From NCBI RefSeq assembly GCF_009469595.2, contig NZ_SSXV01000022.1, positions 1 to 64,000 of the forward strand: DNA of 64,000 bases, in the 5' to 3' direction. The first letter of the stretch is position 1, and every line of letters starts with the position of its first letter. Below the pieces are notes generated by a model. It was not told where the DNA came from and did no database searches. It saw nothing but the letters and a program-made list of their open reading frames with translations. Both the position numbers and the translations under genes were made by a program. Shown here one piece after another: positions 51,889 to 61,604 of this stretch. The DNA is from Thauera sp. 2A1. Lineage in GTDB: Bacteria; Pseudomonadota; Gammaproteobacteria; Burkholderiales; Rhodocyclaceae.

Positions 51889-52557
51889 TCATGACGACGC
51901 GCAACGTCCGCCGTTATTCAATCCGTGCACGCTCTTGCGGTCAAGTTCGACGAGCCACGTCGCCACCTCGTCCGCCAATCCCCGCACTGCGCTGCGCGCT
52001 GCGCGAACGCCACCCTCGGCATCAGGCGTATCCGCCGCATCGTGCCGGCTGAAGTCCCGCGCCGCCACCGGCAATTCGCCGCGCGCCGGCAGCAGCCGGG
52101 CCCGTGCGACGAGCTCGACATGACTGCGCTCTTCGGTCTCGAACACATGCACGAATTCGTCCAGTTCCACCCTCAGCCGGCAACGAGATCCCGCGGCCTC
52201 ACCGCCTGCCGGGCGCAAGGCCCGGGTCAGGGACTGCGAAAGCATGTCGGCGGGCGCTGCTGCCCAGCGGCTCTCGACGTAGCTGCGGCGGCGCTCGGGC
52301 TGCTTCCAGGCCAGCCTGTACTGCATGGCGCTGCCACTGAGCCAACTTGGCACTGCCACCTCGATGCGGGCCGGCGCGAGCGCAGCGGGAACGACGACCG
52401 CATCGAGCAGCCCGAGATCGTACATGGCGAGCGGCGGCGACTGCAGTCCGGCACAGCCGCCAAGCGCAATCCCAACCAAGGCCGCGCCGGCGAGCTGCCG
52501 GAAACGACGCCCAGGCCACACAAGCGGCGGCGGAACGCTCCTGCTGCCATCCTTCAT
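51889..52557 (-). CDS. ABC transport auxiliary lipoprotein (PqiC/DUF330-like)
   Basis: 222 residues with a lipoprotein signal: hydrophobic helix VGIALGGC with the lipobox Cys, then CAGLQSPPLAMYDLGLLD. The mature part has the alpha/beta fold of PqiC/ABC-type transport auxiliary proteins (VPSWLSGSAMQYRLAWKQPERRRSYVESRWAAAPADMLSQSL). It presumably bridges the MCE protein to the outer membrane. It directly abuts the MCE gene (no gap). Confidence 0.82.
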   Translation of the reverse strand: MKDGSRSVPPPLVWPGRRFRQLAGAALVGIALGGCAGLQSPPLAMYDLGLLDAVVVPAALAPARIEVAVPSWLSGSAMQYRLAWKQPERRRSYVESRWAAAPADMLSQSLTRALRPAGGEAAGSRCRLRVELDEFVHVFETEERSHVELVARARLLPARGELPVAARDFSRHDAADTPDAEGGVRAARSAVRGLADEVATWLVELDRKSVHGLNNGGRCASS

Positions 52558-53502
52558 TCACTTCCCTCCCGACACATAGCCTTCCTCGCCCGGCCCCGGC
52601 TCGCCGGCGTCGCGCCCGGCCAACAGAACCTGCGGCTGCGTCTCGACTTCCTCCAGCACACGGCCGAGGCGCCGCGAGGTCGTCGTCAGTTCGCGCAGCA
52701 ACGCGTCGACCTGCGGCAGCGTGCCCTCGACCAGCCCCTCGCCGGCCACACCGGCGACCTTGTCCACCCGCTGCGCGAGTTGGTCGATACGGGCCACCAG
52801 GGCGCGGATCTCGCCCGCCGCCGGTGCCGCCTCGCGACTGGCCGCCTCGAGATTGGCAAGGGTGGCGGAGAGCTTCTGCATGTTCTGCGGGCTCAGTGCG
52901 CTGCGCAGCGCACTGACCGTCGCCGGCAACTGCGCAACGCTGCGGTCCACGCCCGACGCCGCAGATTCCAGATGCGCCAGCGTGCGGCCCAAGCGCGCCA
53001 CGCTCTGCTCGTCGAACAGCGCGGCCAGCCGATCCGCCACCACCCGCACACGCTCGGCCGTCTGCAGCGCGCGGTCGCTGATCTGCTCGATCAGGCCGGG
53101 TTCGAGGGCAATGCGCGGCGGCCCCGAGCCATCATCCGTGAGCGGCGTGGGGTCGGTGCCGCGATCGTCGAGCTGGATGAAGGCCAGCCCGGTGACACCC
53201 TGGGTACCCAGCGTCGCGCGCGTGCCGCGCGTGACCGGCAGGTTCCCGCGCAGCCGGATGCGCACCAGGAGGTTGCGCACATCGGCCGGATCGATGCCGA
53301 TGTCGGTCACGTTGCCCGCTGCCATGCCCCGGTAGCGCACCCTCGCCTGTAGGTTGAGGCCATTGACCGTGCCTTTCGACACCAGGATGTATTCGCGCAT
53401 CGGCTCGCGGCTCTGCGAGAACCACCACAGCGCGACGACCAGGCCCGCCCCGAGGAAGAGCGCGAACAGCCCGGCTGCCAGTGCGTGAGCCCGATTTTCC
53501 AT
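52558..53502 (-). CDS. MCE family (MlaD-like) periplasmic lipid-binding protein
   Basis: 314 residues. One TM anchor lies at about 7-28, the MCE domain at about 38-115 (SKGTVNGLNLQARVRYRGMAAGNVTDIGIDPADVRNLLVRI), and a long helical tail from 150 to 290. It forms hexameric rings that pass lipids. GGAGG of the preceding ATPase gene serves as the ribosome-binding site; one base separates the genes. Confidence 0.88.
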   Translation of the reverse strand: MENRAHALAAGLFALFLGAGLVVALWWFSQSREPMREYILVSKGTVNGLNLQARVRYRGMAAGNVTDIGIDPADVRNLLVRIRLRGNLPVTRGTRATLGTQGVTGLAFIQLDDRGTDPTPLTDDGSGPPRIALEPGLIEQISDRALQTAERVRVVADRLAALFDEQSVARLGRTLAHLESAASGVDRSVAQLPATVSALRSALSPQNMQKLSATLANLEAASREAAPAAGEIRALVARIDQLAQRVDKVAGVAGEGLVEGTLPQVDALLRELTTTSRRLGRVLEEVETQPQVLLAGRDAGEPGPGEEGYVSGGK

Positions 53503-53503
53503 G

Positions 53504-54283
53504 TCAGTGATTTCCTCCGTGGCGAGCCAGCGCGTTACGCCCATGTTCGCCCAGGAAAAAGCGCTGGATGAAAGGATGATCCTGCGCCAAGGTCTCTTCC
53601 AGCGTCCCGAAGCTCACGATGCGCCGCTCGGCCAGCACCGCGATCCGCGTCGCCAGTGCGGCCAGCGTATCGACGTCGTGCGTCACCAGCACCACGGTCA
53701 GCCCCAGCTCATGGTGCAGCGAGCGGATCAGGCGGACGAAGGCAGCGCTGCGATCGGGGTCCAGCCCGGCCGTCGGTTCGTCGAGCAACAGCAGCTCGGG
53801 CTCCAACGCGAGTGCGCGCGCCAGCGCCGCGCGCTTGACCATGCCGCCGGACAGTTCGGCCGGCATCAAGGACGCATGCCCGGGCTCCATCTCCACCATT
53901 GCCAGCTTGAGCGCCACCAGGTCGCGCAACTCTGCGTGGGTCGCCACGCCGAGTTCCTTCAGCGGGAAGGCGATGTTCTCACCCACCGTCAGCGCCGAAA
54001 ACAGCGCGCCCTGCTGGAACAGTACGCCGAAACGGCGCTGGCGTGCGATGCGCTCATGCACGCTGCCGTCGCGCAGGCCTTCGCCGAAAAGCCTCACCGT
54101 GCCAGCCGCAGGCCGCGTCAGGCCGATGATGTGGCGCAGCAGGGTCGTCTTGCCGCTGCCTGAGCCGCCCACCAGCGCGACGATCTCGCCCGCCTGGATT
54201 TCGAGCGTGAGACCGTCGTGCACCAGGTTCGAATCGAAGCGGGTGACGATGTCGTGCAGCGCCACGACCGGCCCGTCGCTCAT
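53504..54283 (-). CDS. ABC transporter ATP-binding protein (MlaF-like)
   Basis: 259 residues. Walker A is GGSGSGKTTLLRHI, the signature AELSGGMVKRAALARAL, Walker B LLLLDEPTAGLDPD, and the H-loop VTHD. The order in the cluster and the LSGGM-variant signature match MlaF rather than a drug exporter. It powers the permease encoded upstream, with which it overlaps by four bases. Confidence 0.93.
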   Translation of the reverse strand: MSDGPVVALHDIVTRFDSNLVHDGLTLEIQAGEIVALVGGSGSGKTTLLRHIIGLTRPAAGTVRLFGEGLRDGSVHERIARQRRFGVLFQQGALFSALTVGENIAFPLKELGVATHAELRDLVALKLAMVEMEPGHASLMPAELSGGMVKRAALARALALEPELLLLDEPTAGLDPDRSAAFVRLIRSLHHELGLTVVLVTHDVDTLAALATRIAVLAERRIVSFGTLEETLAQDHPFIQRFFLGEHGRNALARHGGNH

Positions 54284-55404
54284 GTGGGCACCCCGATGGA
54301 ACGGGTGGCGATGGCGAACACCGCATCGGCAAGGATCACCATGGTGATTGCCGTCACCACCGACGCCGTCGTGTTCACCGACAGGCTTTCCGTGTTGGGC
54401 CGCACGCGCAGGCCGAAATGGCAGGCAATCAGCGCGATCAGGAAACCGAAGACCGCGCCCTTGGCAAGGCCGATGTAGAGGTTGGAGATCGGCACCACCG
54501 CAGGCAGCGTCTGGACGAAGAAACCCAGCGACAGGTCAAGCTCCAGCCGCGCCGACACCCAGCCGCCGAGCAGCGCCACCGCCGACGTCCACAGCACCAG
54601 CAAGGGCATCGCCAGCGTGAGCGCCAGCACCTTGGGCAGCACCAGCCGCAGGCTGCGCGAGATGCCCATCGCCGCCAGCGCGTCGATTTCCTCGGTCACC
54701 CGCATCACGCCCAGTTGCGCCGTCATCGCCGACCCCGAGCGCCCCGCCACCAGCACCGACACCAGCACCGGCCCCAGCTCGCGGATGATGCCCAGGCCGA
54801 GGATGTTCACGATGAAAATGTCGGCGCCGAATATCTTCAACTGCAACGCCGACAGATAGGACAGCACCACCCCGATCAGGAAGCCGACCAGCGCCGTCAC
54901 CGGCATCGCCTTCACCCCGACCTTGTGGATGTTGGCAGACACCTCGCGCAGTGGCCATTCGCGCGGATAGCGCAGCAGATGTGCAAGGTCGAGAAATATC
55001 TGCCCGAACAGCGCGATGAAGCCCAGCGCATGCGAGCGAAAGCCGAGCAACGCACGGCCGAGCAGGATGATCGCGTCCACGACGCCGAAACGCGCACCTC
55101 CAGGCCGCAGTTTCCCGGAGCTGGCAGCGACGCGCTCGATCACCCTCCGCTGCGCCTCGCCCAGCCCTTCAGCGATCGGCCAGCGGCGTTTCCACGCATG
55201 CCACAGCAGCGCGGCGCCGAAACTGTCCAGGCGCTGCACCGCGGTGAAATCCCAGTGCGCCGCCGACGGCACCTGCGCAAGCCGGGCGCGCAGGTCGGGA
55301 AGATCGGCAGACAGCGCGCGCAAGGTCCAGTCGCCCGCAAGCAGCACCTTGCCATCCGCGGCGACCCGGATCACGGGCGCGGCGCCCGGCCGGTGCTCAG
55401 CCAT
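54280..55404 (-). CDS. MlaE-like ABC permease with N-terminal STAS-like domain
   Basis: 374 residues. The first 110 form a small STAS-like region (LLAGDWTLRALSADLPDLRARL). The MlaE domain follows with GFLIGVVLSYLSALQLKIFGADIFIVNILGLGIIRELGPVLVSVLVAGRSGSAMTAQLGVMRVTEEIDALAAMGI, a strong MlaE signature. It is six bases downstream of ppx, so ppx and the transporter form one unit. The fused STAS-like domain stands in for the separate MlaB subunit. Confidence 0.9.
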   Translation of the reverse strand: MAEHRPGAAPVIRVAADGKVLLAGDWTLRALSADLPDLRARLAQVPSAAHWDFTAVQRLDSFGAALLWHAWKRRWPIAEGLGEAQRRVIERVAASSGKLRPGGARFGVVDAIILLGRALLGFRSHALGFIALFGQIFLDLAHLLRYPREWPLREVSANIHKVGVKAMPVTALVGFLIGVVLSYLSALQLKIFGADIFIVNILGLGIIRELGPVLVSVLVAGRSGSAMTAQLGVMRVTEEIDALAAMGISRSLRLVLPKVLALTLAMPLLVLWTSAVALLGGWVSARLELDLSLGFFVQTLPAVVPISNLYIGLAKGAVFGFLIALIACHFGLRVRPNTESLSVNTTASVVTAITMVILADAVFAIATRSIGVPT

Positions 55405-55410
55405 GGAAAC

Positions 55411-56907
55411 TCAGGCAGCGCTGCGCGCGGACACCGCGCGCACGTAAAGGCCGCGACCCAGCGAAATCCACTGGCGCTGCTCCTCGTCGAGCGCCGCAGC
55501 GGTCAGCGGCAGCTTCTGCAACCAGCCGGCAGTGGTGTTCACCGAGAACCCCCTGCCCTCCCGCGCCAGCGCGATCGGCGGAATGCCCCGCGCATCGCGC
55601 GCACGGTGCACCACCACTGCCAGGCGCAGGCAGGCGATCAGCAGCCAGTCCGGGCTCAACGGGTCGATGGCGGCAACGCGCTCGAGCTTGCCGCGATGCG
55701 CAAGCACCAGGCGCGCGAGCCGTCCCTGGTCCATGCGCGAAAAACCGGGCATGTCGGCATTGCCGAGAATGTAGGCACTGTGCTTGTGGTAGCTGGAATG
55801 CGCGACCGAGATGCCGATCTCATGCAGCAGCGCCGCCCAGCGCAGGAAGCGGCGGTCATCGTTGTCCTTCGCCGCGCTCTCGGGCGCAACCTGAATCAGC
55901 AGATGGCAGGCGGTGTCGGCCACCTGCTCCGCCTGGCGCACATCGACGCCATAACGCCGCATGAAAGCCTGCACCGTCGCATCGCGCAGATCGTGATGGT
56001 GGTAGCGGCCGAGCAGGTCGTACAGCACGCCGAGCCGCAGCGCACCGTCTGAAAACGCCATCTGTTCGAGTTCGAGTTCCTTGAACACCGCGCTCATGAT
56101 CGCGAAGCCGCCGAGGAACACCGGCACGCGATCGCCCTTCAGTCCGGCCAGGTTCACATTGCCGATGTTTCCCGCCTTCAGCAGGATCGTCTTCAGGCGC
56201 TCGAGTCCATCGCGCGTGATGCCCCGCTGCGACAGGCCGTTCTGCTCGAGCACTTCGGCAATCGCCTTGGCCGATCCGCTCGAACCCACCGCTTCTTCCC
56301 AGCCGGTTTCGCGATAAGCCTGGCCGATCGTCTGCAGCTCGCGCCTCGCAGCCAGTTCGGCCTCCTTCAGCCCACGCTTGTCGATGCGGCCGTCCGGAAA
56401 GTAGCGCAGGCTGTAACCAACGCAGCCCATGTACAGCGATTCGAGCTGCAGCGGCTCGAAACTCTTGCCGATGATGAACTCGGTCGAACCCCCGCCGATG
56501 TCCACCACCAGTTGCTGGCGGTGCGGATTCGGCAAGGTGTGCGCCACACCGACGTAGATCAGGCGCGCCTCTTCGCGTCCGGCGATCACCTCGATCGGGA
56601 ACCCGAGCGCTGCCTCGGCACGTATCAGGAACTCGGGGGCATTCTTTGCCACGCGCAGCGTGTTGGTCGCAACCGCACGCACCCCGTCGGGCTTGAAATC
56701 GTGCAGTCGCTCGTGAAAACGCTGCAGCGCGCTCACGCCGCGCTGCTGGGCGGGCATGTCCAGCCATTTTTCCGGCGACAGCCCCGCCGCCAGGCGCACC
56801 GGCTCCTTCAGGCCATCGAGCGGATAGATCTGGTCATTGACGATGCGACCGACCTGGAGCCGGAAGCTGTTGGAACCCAGATCGATGGCGGCAATCAGAT
56901 CTCGCAT
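55411..56907 (-). CDS. ppx: Exopolyphosphatase Ppx (Ppx/GppA family)
   Basis: 498 residues. The ASKHA N-terminal domain has AAIDLGSNSFRL and VVDIGGGSTEFIIG; Glu in EVIAGREEARLIY is the catalytic residue. The C-terminal half is HD-like (RFLRWAALLHEIGISVAHSSYHKHSAYIL). It hydrolyses polyphosphate or pppGpp. Divergent from ppk (146 or more bp between the starts). The stop is six bases before mlaE. ATG 56907 gives the conserved start MRDLIAAIDLG. Confidence 0.92.
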   Translation of the reverse strand: MRDLIAAIDLGSNSFRLQVGRIVNDQIYPLDGLKEPVRLAAGLSPEKWLDMPAQQRGVSALQRFHERLHDFKPDGVRAVATNTLRVAKNAPEFLIRAEAALGFPIEVIAGREEARLIYVGVAHTLPNPHRQQLVVDIGGGSTEFIIGKSFEPLQLESLYMGCVGYSLRYFPDGRIDKRGLKEAELAARRELQTIGQAYRETGWEEAVGSSGSAKAIAEVLEQNGLSQRGITRDGLERLKTILLKAGNIGNVNLAGLKGDRVPVFLGGFAIMSAVFKELELEQMAFSDGALRLGVLYDLLGRYHHHDLRDATVQAFMRRYGVDVRQAEQVADTACHLLIQVAPESAAKDNDDRRFLRWAALLHEIGISVAHSSYHKHSAYILGNADMPGFSRMDQGRLARLVLAHRGKLERVAAIDPLSPDWLLIACLRLAVVVHRARDARGIPPIALAREGRGFSVNTTAGWLQKLPLTAAALDEEQRQWISLGRGLYVRAVSARSAA

Positions 56908-57052
56908 GATGTTGGGGCGGGGCAAGGCGCAGGGCGCTGAAGCCTTGGATTCTAACACCCCCGCCCCACCCCCCCGTCCGCGCGGCGATGGTTTTCGCGC
57001 CGCTGAACATCGCCCTGCGCCACTGCCCGCCTGTCATCAAGCCGCAAAGAAA

Positions 57053-59176
57053 ATGTCACATAATGACTTGAAGCATTCATCCCACGGAACCAGCATGCGC
57101 CTGCCAAGCGAGACCGCCCATTACCCCGCGGAGCATTTCATCAATCGCGAACTGTCACTGCTGCAGTTCCAGCGCCGGGTACTCGCACAGGCAGCGGACC
57201 CTTCCGTGCCACTGCTCGAACGCTTGCGTTTCATCTGCATCGTGTCCAGCAACCTCGACGAGTTCTTCGAGATCCGCGTGTCCGGCATCAAGGAGCAGAT
57301 CCGCATCGGCGATCGCAAGGGCGCCATTGACGGCATCGCACCGGCTGACCTGCTGGCGCGCCTCAGCGACGAGGTACACAAGCTCATCTCCGAGCAGTAC
57401 GCGCTGCTCAACGAAGACATCCTCCCCGCACTCGAGAAGGAAGGGGTTTCCTTCCTGCGCCGCAACCTGTGGACGGATGCCCAGCGCACCTGGATCCGCG
57501 AATACTTCCTGCGCGAGGTGATGCCGGTGCTCACGCCCATCGGCCTCGATCCGGCGCACCCCTTCCCGCGCGTGCTGAACAAGAGCCTCAACTTCGCGGT
57601 GGAACTCGACGGCCTGGATGCCTTCGGTCGCGACTCGGGCGCCGCCATCGTGCAGGCGCCGCGCGCACTGCCGCGCGTGATCCGCCTGCCACCCGAGATC
57701 TGCGATCAGGAATACAGCTTCGTGTTCCTGTCGTCGGTGCTGCACGCCCACGTCGGCGAACTGTTCGCCGGCATGCAGGTGCTGGGTTGCTACCAGTTCC
57801 GCGTCACGCGCAATTCCGATCTGTTCGTGGATGAAGAAGAAGTCAAGGACCTGCGCACCACGCTCAAGGGCGAACTCCAGCAGCGCCACTACGGCGACGC
57901 AGTGCGCCTGGAGGTGGCCGACAACTGCTCCGAGGAGATGGCCGATTTCCTTGTCGAGCATTTCCATCTCGGGCAACAGGACCTCTATCGCACGCCCGGC
58001 ATCGTCAACCTCGTGCGCCTGATGCAGGTGCCGGATTGGGTCGACCGGCCCGACCTCAAGTACCAGCCCTTCACGCCGGGCATGCCCAAAGGCCTCGACA
58101 AGCGGCAGGACATTTTCGACGCCGTCTGCAAGCAGGACCTCCTGCTGCACCACCCCTTCCAGAGCTTCGCCCCGGTCATCGACCTGCTGCGCACAGCGGC
58201 CGACGACCCGCGAGTACTGGCGATCAAGATGACCGTTTATCGCACCGGCACCGACTCGGTGCTGATGGAACACCTGGTACGCGCCGCGCAGAAAGGCAAG
58301 GAAGTCACGGTCGTGCTGGAGCTGATGGCGCGCTTCGACGAGGAGGCCAACATCACCTGGGCCAATCGCCTGGAGGAAGTCGGCGCGCACGTCATCTACG
58401 GCGTGTTCGGCTACAAGACGCATGCCAAGCTGCTGATGGTGGTGCGGCGCGAAGAGGGCGGCCTGCGCCACTACGTGCATCTGGGCACGGGCAACTACCA
58501 CCCGCGCACCACCCGGCTCTACACCGACTTCGGCCTCCTCACCAGCAACCCGGAAATCGGCGAGGACGTCGCCACCGTCTTCAAGCAGCTCACCGGGCTT
58601 GGCCAGGCGACCGAGTTGCGCCACCTGTGGCAGGCACCCTTCACGCTGCAGCCCAAGGTGGTGGCCGCCATCCGGCGCGAGGCCGCTGTCGCGCGCGAGG
58701 GCCGCAAGGCGCGCGTCATCGCCAAGATGAATGCGCTGCTCGAACCCGAGACCATCGAAGCGCTCTACGAGGCCTCGCAGGCCGGGGTCGAGATCGACCT
58801 CATCGTGCGCGGCCCCTGCGCGCTGCGGCCGGGCGTCCCGGGCTTGTCGGAAAACATCCGCGTGCGCTCGGTGATCGGCCGCTTCCTCGAGCACCACCGC
58901 ATCTTCTACTTCCGCGCCGACGGCGAGGAACAGGTGTATCTGTCCAGCGCCGACTGGATGGACCGCAACTTCTTCCGCCGCATCGAGATCGCCTTCCCGA
59001 TCCTAGACACGCGCATCAAGCGTCGGGTGATCCGCGAAGGCCTGCGCCCTTACGTCGCCGACAACGCCCAGGCCTGGGAAATGCAGCCCAACGGCTGCTA
59101 CCGCCGCAAGACGGCGCGCGGCGTGACCCGCGCAGCGCAGCTCACGCTGCTGCACGATCTGGCGGCGAATAGCTGA
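57053..59176 (+). CDS. ppk1: Polyphosphate kinase 1
   Basis: 707 residues (693 if ATG 57095 is used). It has FINRELSLLQFQRRVLAQA at the start and VSSNLDEFFEIRV. The active-site His lies in FGYKTHAKLLMVVRRE and a second His in HHRIFYFRADGEEQVYLSSADWMDRNFFRRIE. It makes polyphosphate from ATP. Neither start has a strong ribosome-binding site. Divergent from ppx, convergent with relA, and a hairpin follows. Confidence 0.95.
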   Translation: MSHNDLKHSSHGTSMRLPSETAHYPAEHFINRELSLLQFQRRVLAQAADPSVPLLERLRFICIVSSNLDEFFEIRVSGIKEQIRIGDRKGAIDGIAPADLLARLSDEVHKLISEQYALLNEDILPALEKEGVSFLRRNLWTDAQRTWIREYFLREVMPVLTPIGLDPAHPFPRVLNKSLNFAVELDGLDAFGRDSGAAIVQAPRALPRVIRLPPEICDQEYSFVFLSSVLHAHVGELFAGMQVLGCYQFRVTRNSDLFVDEEEVKDLRTTLKGELQQRHYGDAVRLEVADNCSEEMADFLVEHFHLGQQDLYRTPGIVNLVRLMQVPDWVDRPDLKYQPFTPGMPKGLDKRQDIFDAVCKQDLLLHHPFQSFAPVIDLLRTAADDPRVLAIKMTVYRTGTDSVLMEHLVRAAQKGKEVTVVLELMARFDEEANITWANRLEEVGAHVIYGVFGYKTHAKLLMVVRREEGGLRHYVHLGTGNYHPRTTRLYTDFGLLTSNPEIGEDVATVFKQLTGLGQATELRHLWQAPFTLQPKVVAAIRREAAVAREGRKARVIAKMNALLEPETIEALYEASQAGVEIDLIVRGPCALRPGVPGLSENIRVRSVIGRFLEHHRIFYFRADGEEQVYLSSADWMDRNFFRRIEIAFPILDTRIKRRVIREGLRPYVADNAQAWEMQPNGCYRRKTARGVTRAAQLTLLHDLAANS

Positions 59177-59195
59177 CGGCTTGCCGTGCAGCGAG

Positions 59196-59226
59196 CCGGG
59201 GCCGCCCCGCACAGCCGCGGCCCCGG
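59196..59226. terminator. Bidirectional terminator between ppk1 and relA
   Basis: CCGGGGCCG (59196-59204) pairs with CGGCCCCGG (59218-59226), 13-base loop, between convergent genes ending at 59176 and 59250. No T-run, but the stem is long and GC-rich. Confidence 0.55.
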
Positions 59227-59249
59227 GGGTCCCAAGGTCTGCGGAGGCC

Positions 59250-61451
59250 CTACTTCCGCTGCACGTCCATCACGCCCGACACTTCACGGATCAGCGTGAT
59301 GGCGCGCTGCATCTGCTGCACGCCGCCGACTTCCATGGTGAAGCGCATGTAGGCGGTGCCGCGCTTGGTGAGGGTGTTGACGGCGATGACGTTCAGCTTT
59401 TCGCGCGACAACACTTCGGAGATGTCGCGCAGCAGGCCCTGGCGATCGGTGGCTTCGACGGCGATGTCGACCTGATACACCGCCTGCTTGTTGTCGAAGG
59501 CGCAGTCGCCCCATTCGGCCTGGATCACCCGCTCCGGGTGGCGCAGGGCGAGCTGCTGGAAATCGTGGCAATCCACGCGGTGAATCGAGATGCCACGGCC
59601 GCGGGTGACGAAGCCTTCGATGGCGTCGGGTGGTGCCGGCTTGCAGCAGCGCGACAGCGAAGTCATCAGCTTGCCGACGCCGACGATGAGGATCTTGTCG
59701 GAGTTGTCGCCCGAGCGGCTGCGGCCGACGACGATCTCCGGTTCGGCCTCGACCTCGGCCGGGGCACTACCCTCGCGCAGCGCCACCTGCACCGAGCGCG
59801 GCCCGACTTCGCCGCGGCCGGCGGCAAGGAACAACGCCTCCGCGTTCTTGAAGCCCATGCGCTCGGCGAGGCCGTCGATGTTGGCCTGGGCGTGGCCGTC
59901 GCGCTGCATCTCCTTGGTGACGAAACTGCGGCCGCGGGCGAGCAGTTCCTCTTCATCCAACTGGGCGAAGTACTGCTTGATCTTGTTGCGCGCACGCGAG
60001 GTGGCGACATAGCCCTGGCGCGCATCGAGCCAGTCGCGCGACGGCCCGCCCTCCTTCACCGTGTTGATCTCGACCGTCTGGCCGTTCTCGAGGCGGGTGT
60101 TGAGCGGCACCAGGTGGCCGTCGACCTTCGCACCGCGGCAGCGGTGGCCGAGGTTGGTGTGCAGGCGGTAGGCGAAATCCACCGGCGTGGCGCCGCGCGG
60201 CAGGTCGATGACCTTGCCCTGTGGCGTGAGCACGTAGAGCGTGTCGTCGAGCGAGGCGCGGCGGTATTGCTCGAGCCAGTGCGCGGAGTCGGCCACCTCG
60301 TCGCGCCACGACAGCAGGCTGCGCAGCAGCGCGATCTTCTCGTCGTAGTCGCTGCCCTTGTGCGCGCCTTCCTTGTAGCGCCAGTGCGCGGCCACGCCCA
60401 GCTCGGCATGCTTGTGCATGTCGTGGGTGCGGATCTGCACCTCCAGCGCGCGGCCGTCGCCCGCCAGCACCGCAGTGTGCAGCGACTGGTAGTTGTTGCC
60501 CTTGGGCTTGGTGATGTAGTCGTCGAACTCCTTGCTGATCGGCTGCCAGATCTGGTGCACGATGCCCAGCACGGTGTAACAATCCTTCACCTCATCGACC
60601 AGTACGCGCAGCGCACGGATGTCGTACACCTGCGAAAAATCCAGCCGCTTGGCGCGCATCTTGTTGTAGATGCTGTAGATGTGCTTGGGCCGCCCGTAGA
60701 TCTCGGCCTTGATGCCGACCGCCGCCAGCTCGCGGCGCAGCCGTGCGATGGCGTTGTCGATGAACTCCTGGCGCTCGACGCGGCGCTCGTCGAGCATTTT
60801 TGCGATGCGCTTGTAGGTCTCGGGCTCGATGAAGCGGAAGGAGAGATCCTCCAGTTCCCACTTCAGTTGCCACACGCCGAGCCGGTTGGCAAGGGGCGCA
60901 TAGATGTCGAGGCTTTCCCGCGCCACGTCGACACGTGCGTCGTCCTTGACGTCGGTGTAGTAGCGCAGCGTCTGCGTGCGTGAGGCCAGCCGCACCAGCA
61001 CGACGCGGATGTCCTCGACCATGGCGAGCAGCATCTTGCGCAGCACTTCGGTCTGTGCGCGGATCTCGGGCGCAGTGGCGGTGGCCGTCATGCGGGTGAC
61101 GAGGCGCAGGCCATTGAGGCGGTCGAGGCCATCGACAAGATGCGCCACGCCCTCGCCAAAGCGGGCCTCGATTGCGTCCAGCGCGTTGTCGCGGTAGGCG
61201 CATGCGGCAAACAGCAGCGCGGCAATTCGCGTCTCGGCGTCGAGCCTGAGCGACGCCGCAATCAGCGCAGAGCCGACCGCATGCGTCCACGTTGATTCGC
61301 CGGTGCCGAGCGTCCGGTCGGCATAAAGTTCTGCGGCAAAGTCGAGCGCGTCGCGGACCTGCGCGGCTTCCGCCTCGGACAAAGCTTCCGACAGCAGTTC
61401 GACGGGAGGGGCGGTGTCGCCCTGGGAAATTGCGTGAGTGACTGAAACCAT
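59250..61451 (-). CDS. relA: (p)ppGpp synthetase RelA, hydrolase domain inactive
   Basis: 733 residues. The HD region keeps the first His but the HD pair is replaced by LLFAACAYRD, so no ppGpp hydrolysis is expected. The synthetase domain carries YGRPKHIYSIYNKM, YDIRALRVLVDEVKDCYTVLGIVH and EFDDYITKPKGNNYQSLHT, the EFDD motif being typical of proteobacterial RelA rather than the RxKD of bifunctional SpoT. TGS (YVLTPQGKVIDLPRGATPVDFAYRLH), a zinc finger region and ACT domains follow. ATG 61451 is preferred; ATG 61469 is in frame. Confidence 0.94.
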   Translation of the reverse strand: MVSVTHAISQGDTAPPVELLSEALSEAEAAQVRDALDFAAELYADRTLGTGESTWTHAVGSALIAASLRLDAETRIAALLFAACAYRDNALDAIEARFGEGVAHLVDGLDRLNGLRLVTRMTATATAPEIRAQTEVLRKMLLAMVEDIRVVLVRLASRTQTLRYYTDVKDDARVDVARESLDIYAPLANRLGVWQLKWELEDLSFRFIEPETYKRIAKMLDERRVERQEFIDNAIARLRRELAAVGIKAEIYGRPKHIYSIYNKMRAKRLDFSQVYDIRALRVLVDEVKDCYTVLGIVHQIWQPISKEFDDYITKPKGNNYQSLHTAVLAGDGRALEVQIRTHDMHKHAELGVAAHWRYKEGAHKGSDYDEKIALLRSLLSWRDEVADSAHWLEQYRRASLDDTLYVLTPQGKVIDLPRGATPVDFAYRLHTNLGHRCRGAKVDGHLVPLNTRLENGQTVEINTVKEGGPSRDWLDARQGYVATSRARNKIKQYFAQLDEEELLARGRSFVTKEMQRDGHAQANIDGLAERMGFKNAEALFLAAGRGEVGPRSVQVALREGSAPAEVEAEPEIVVGRSRSGDNSDKILIVGVGKLMTSLSRCCKPAPPDAIEGFVTRGRGISIHRVDCHDFQQLALRHPERVIQAEWGDCAFDNKQAVYQVDIAVEATDRQGLLRDISEVLSREKLNVIAVNTLTKRGTAYMRFTMEVGGVQQMQRAITLIREVSGVMDVQRK

Positions 61452-61604
61452 GGACGAATTATCCCACATCGCCGGGGTGCCGCAGGCTTCGACAGCGTGC
61501 GATCATCTGTGGGGGAATCCCTGAAACAGATCGCGGGCAGGCCCGCTCCCGCCTGAAACCAGCCGGCGATTCTTCCCGTTGTCCACGACCGATCCACTGC
61601 CTCG

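Noticed and set aside
57031..57059. Possible Pho box (CTGTCAT and ATGTCAC) before ppk1
   Set aside because: The two 7-mers are 22 bp apart with a non-matching middle repeat, and the second one overlaps the first ATG. This is not a canonical pair of 11-bp repeats.
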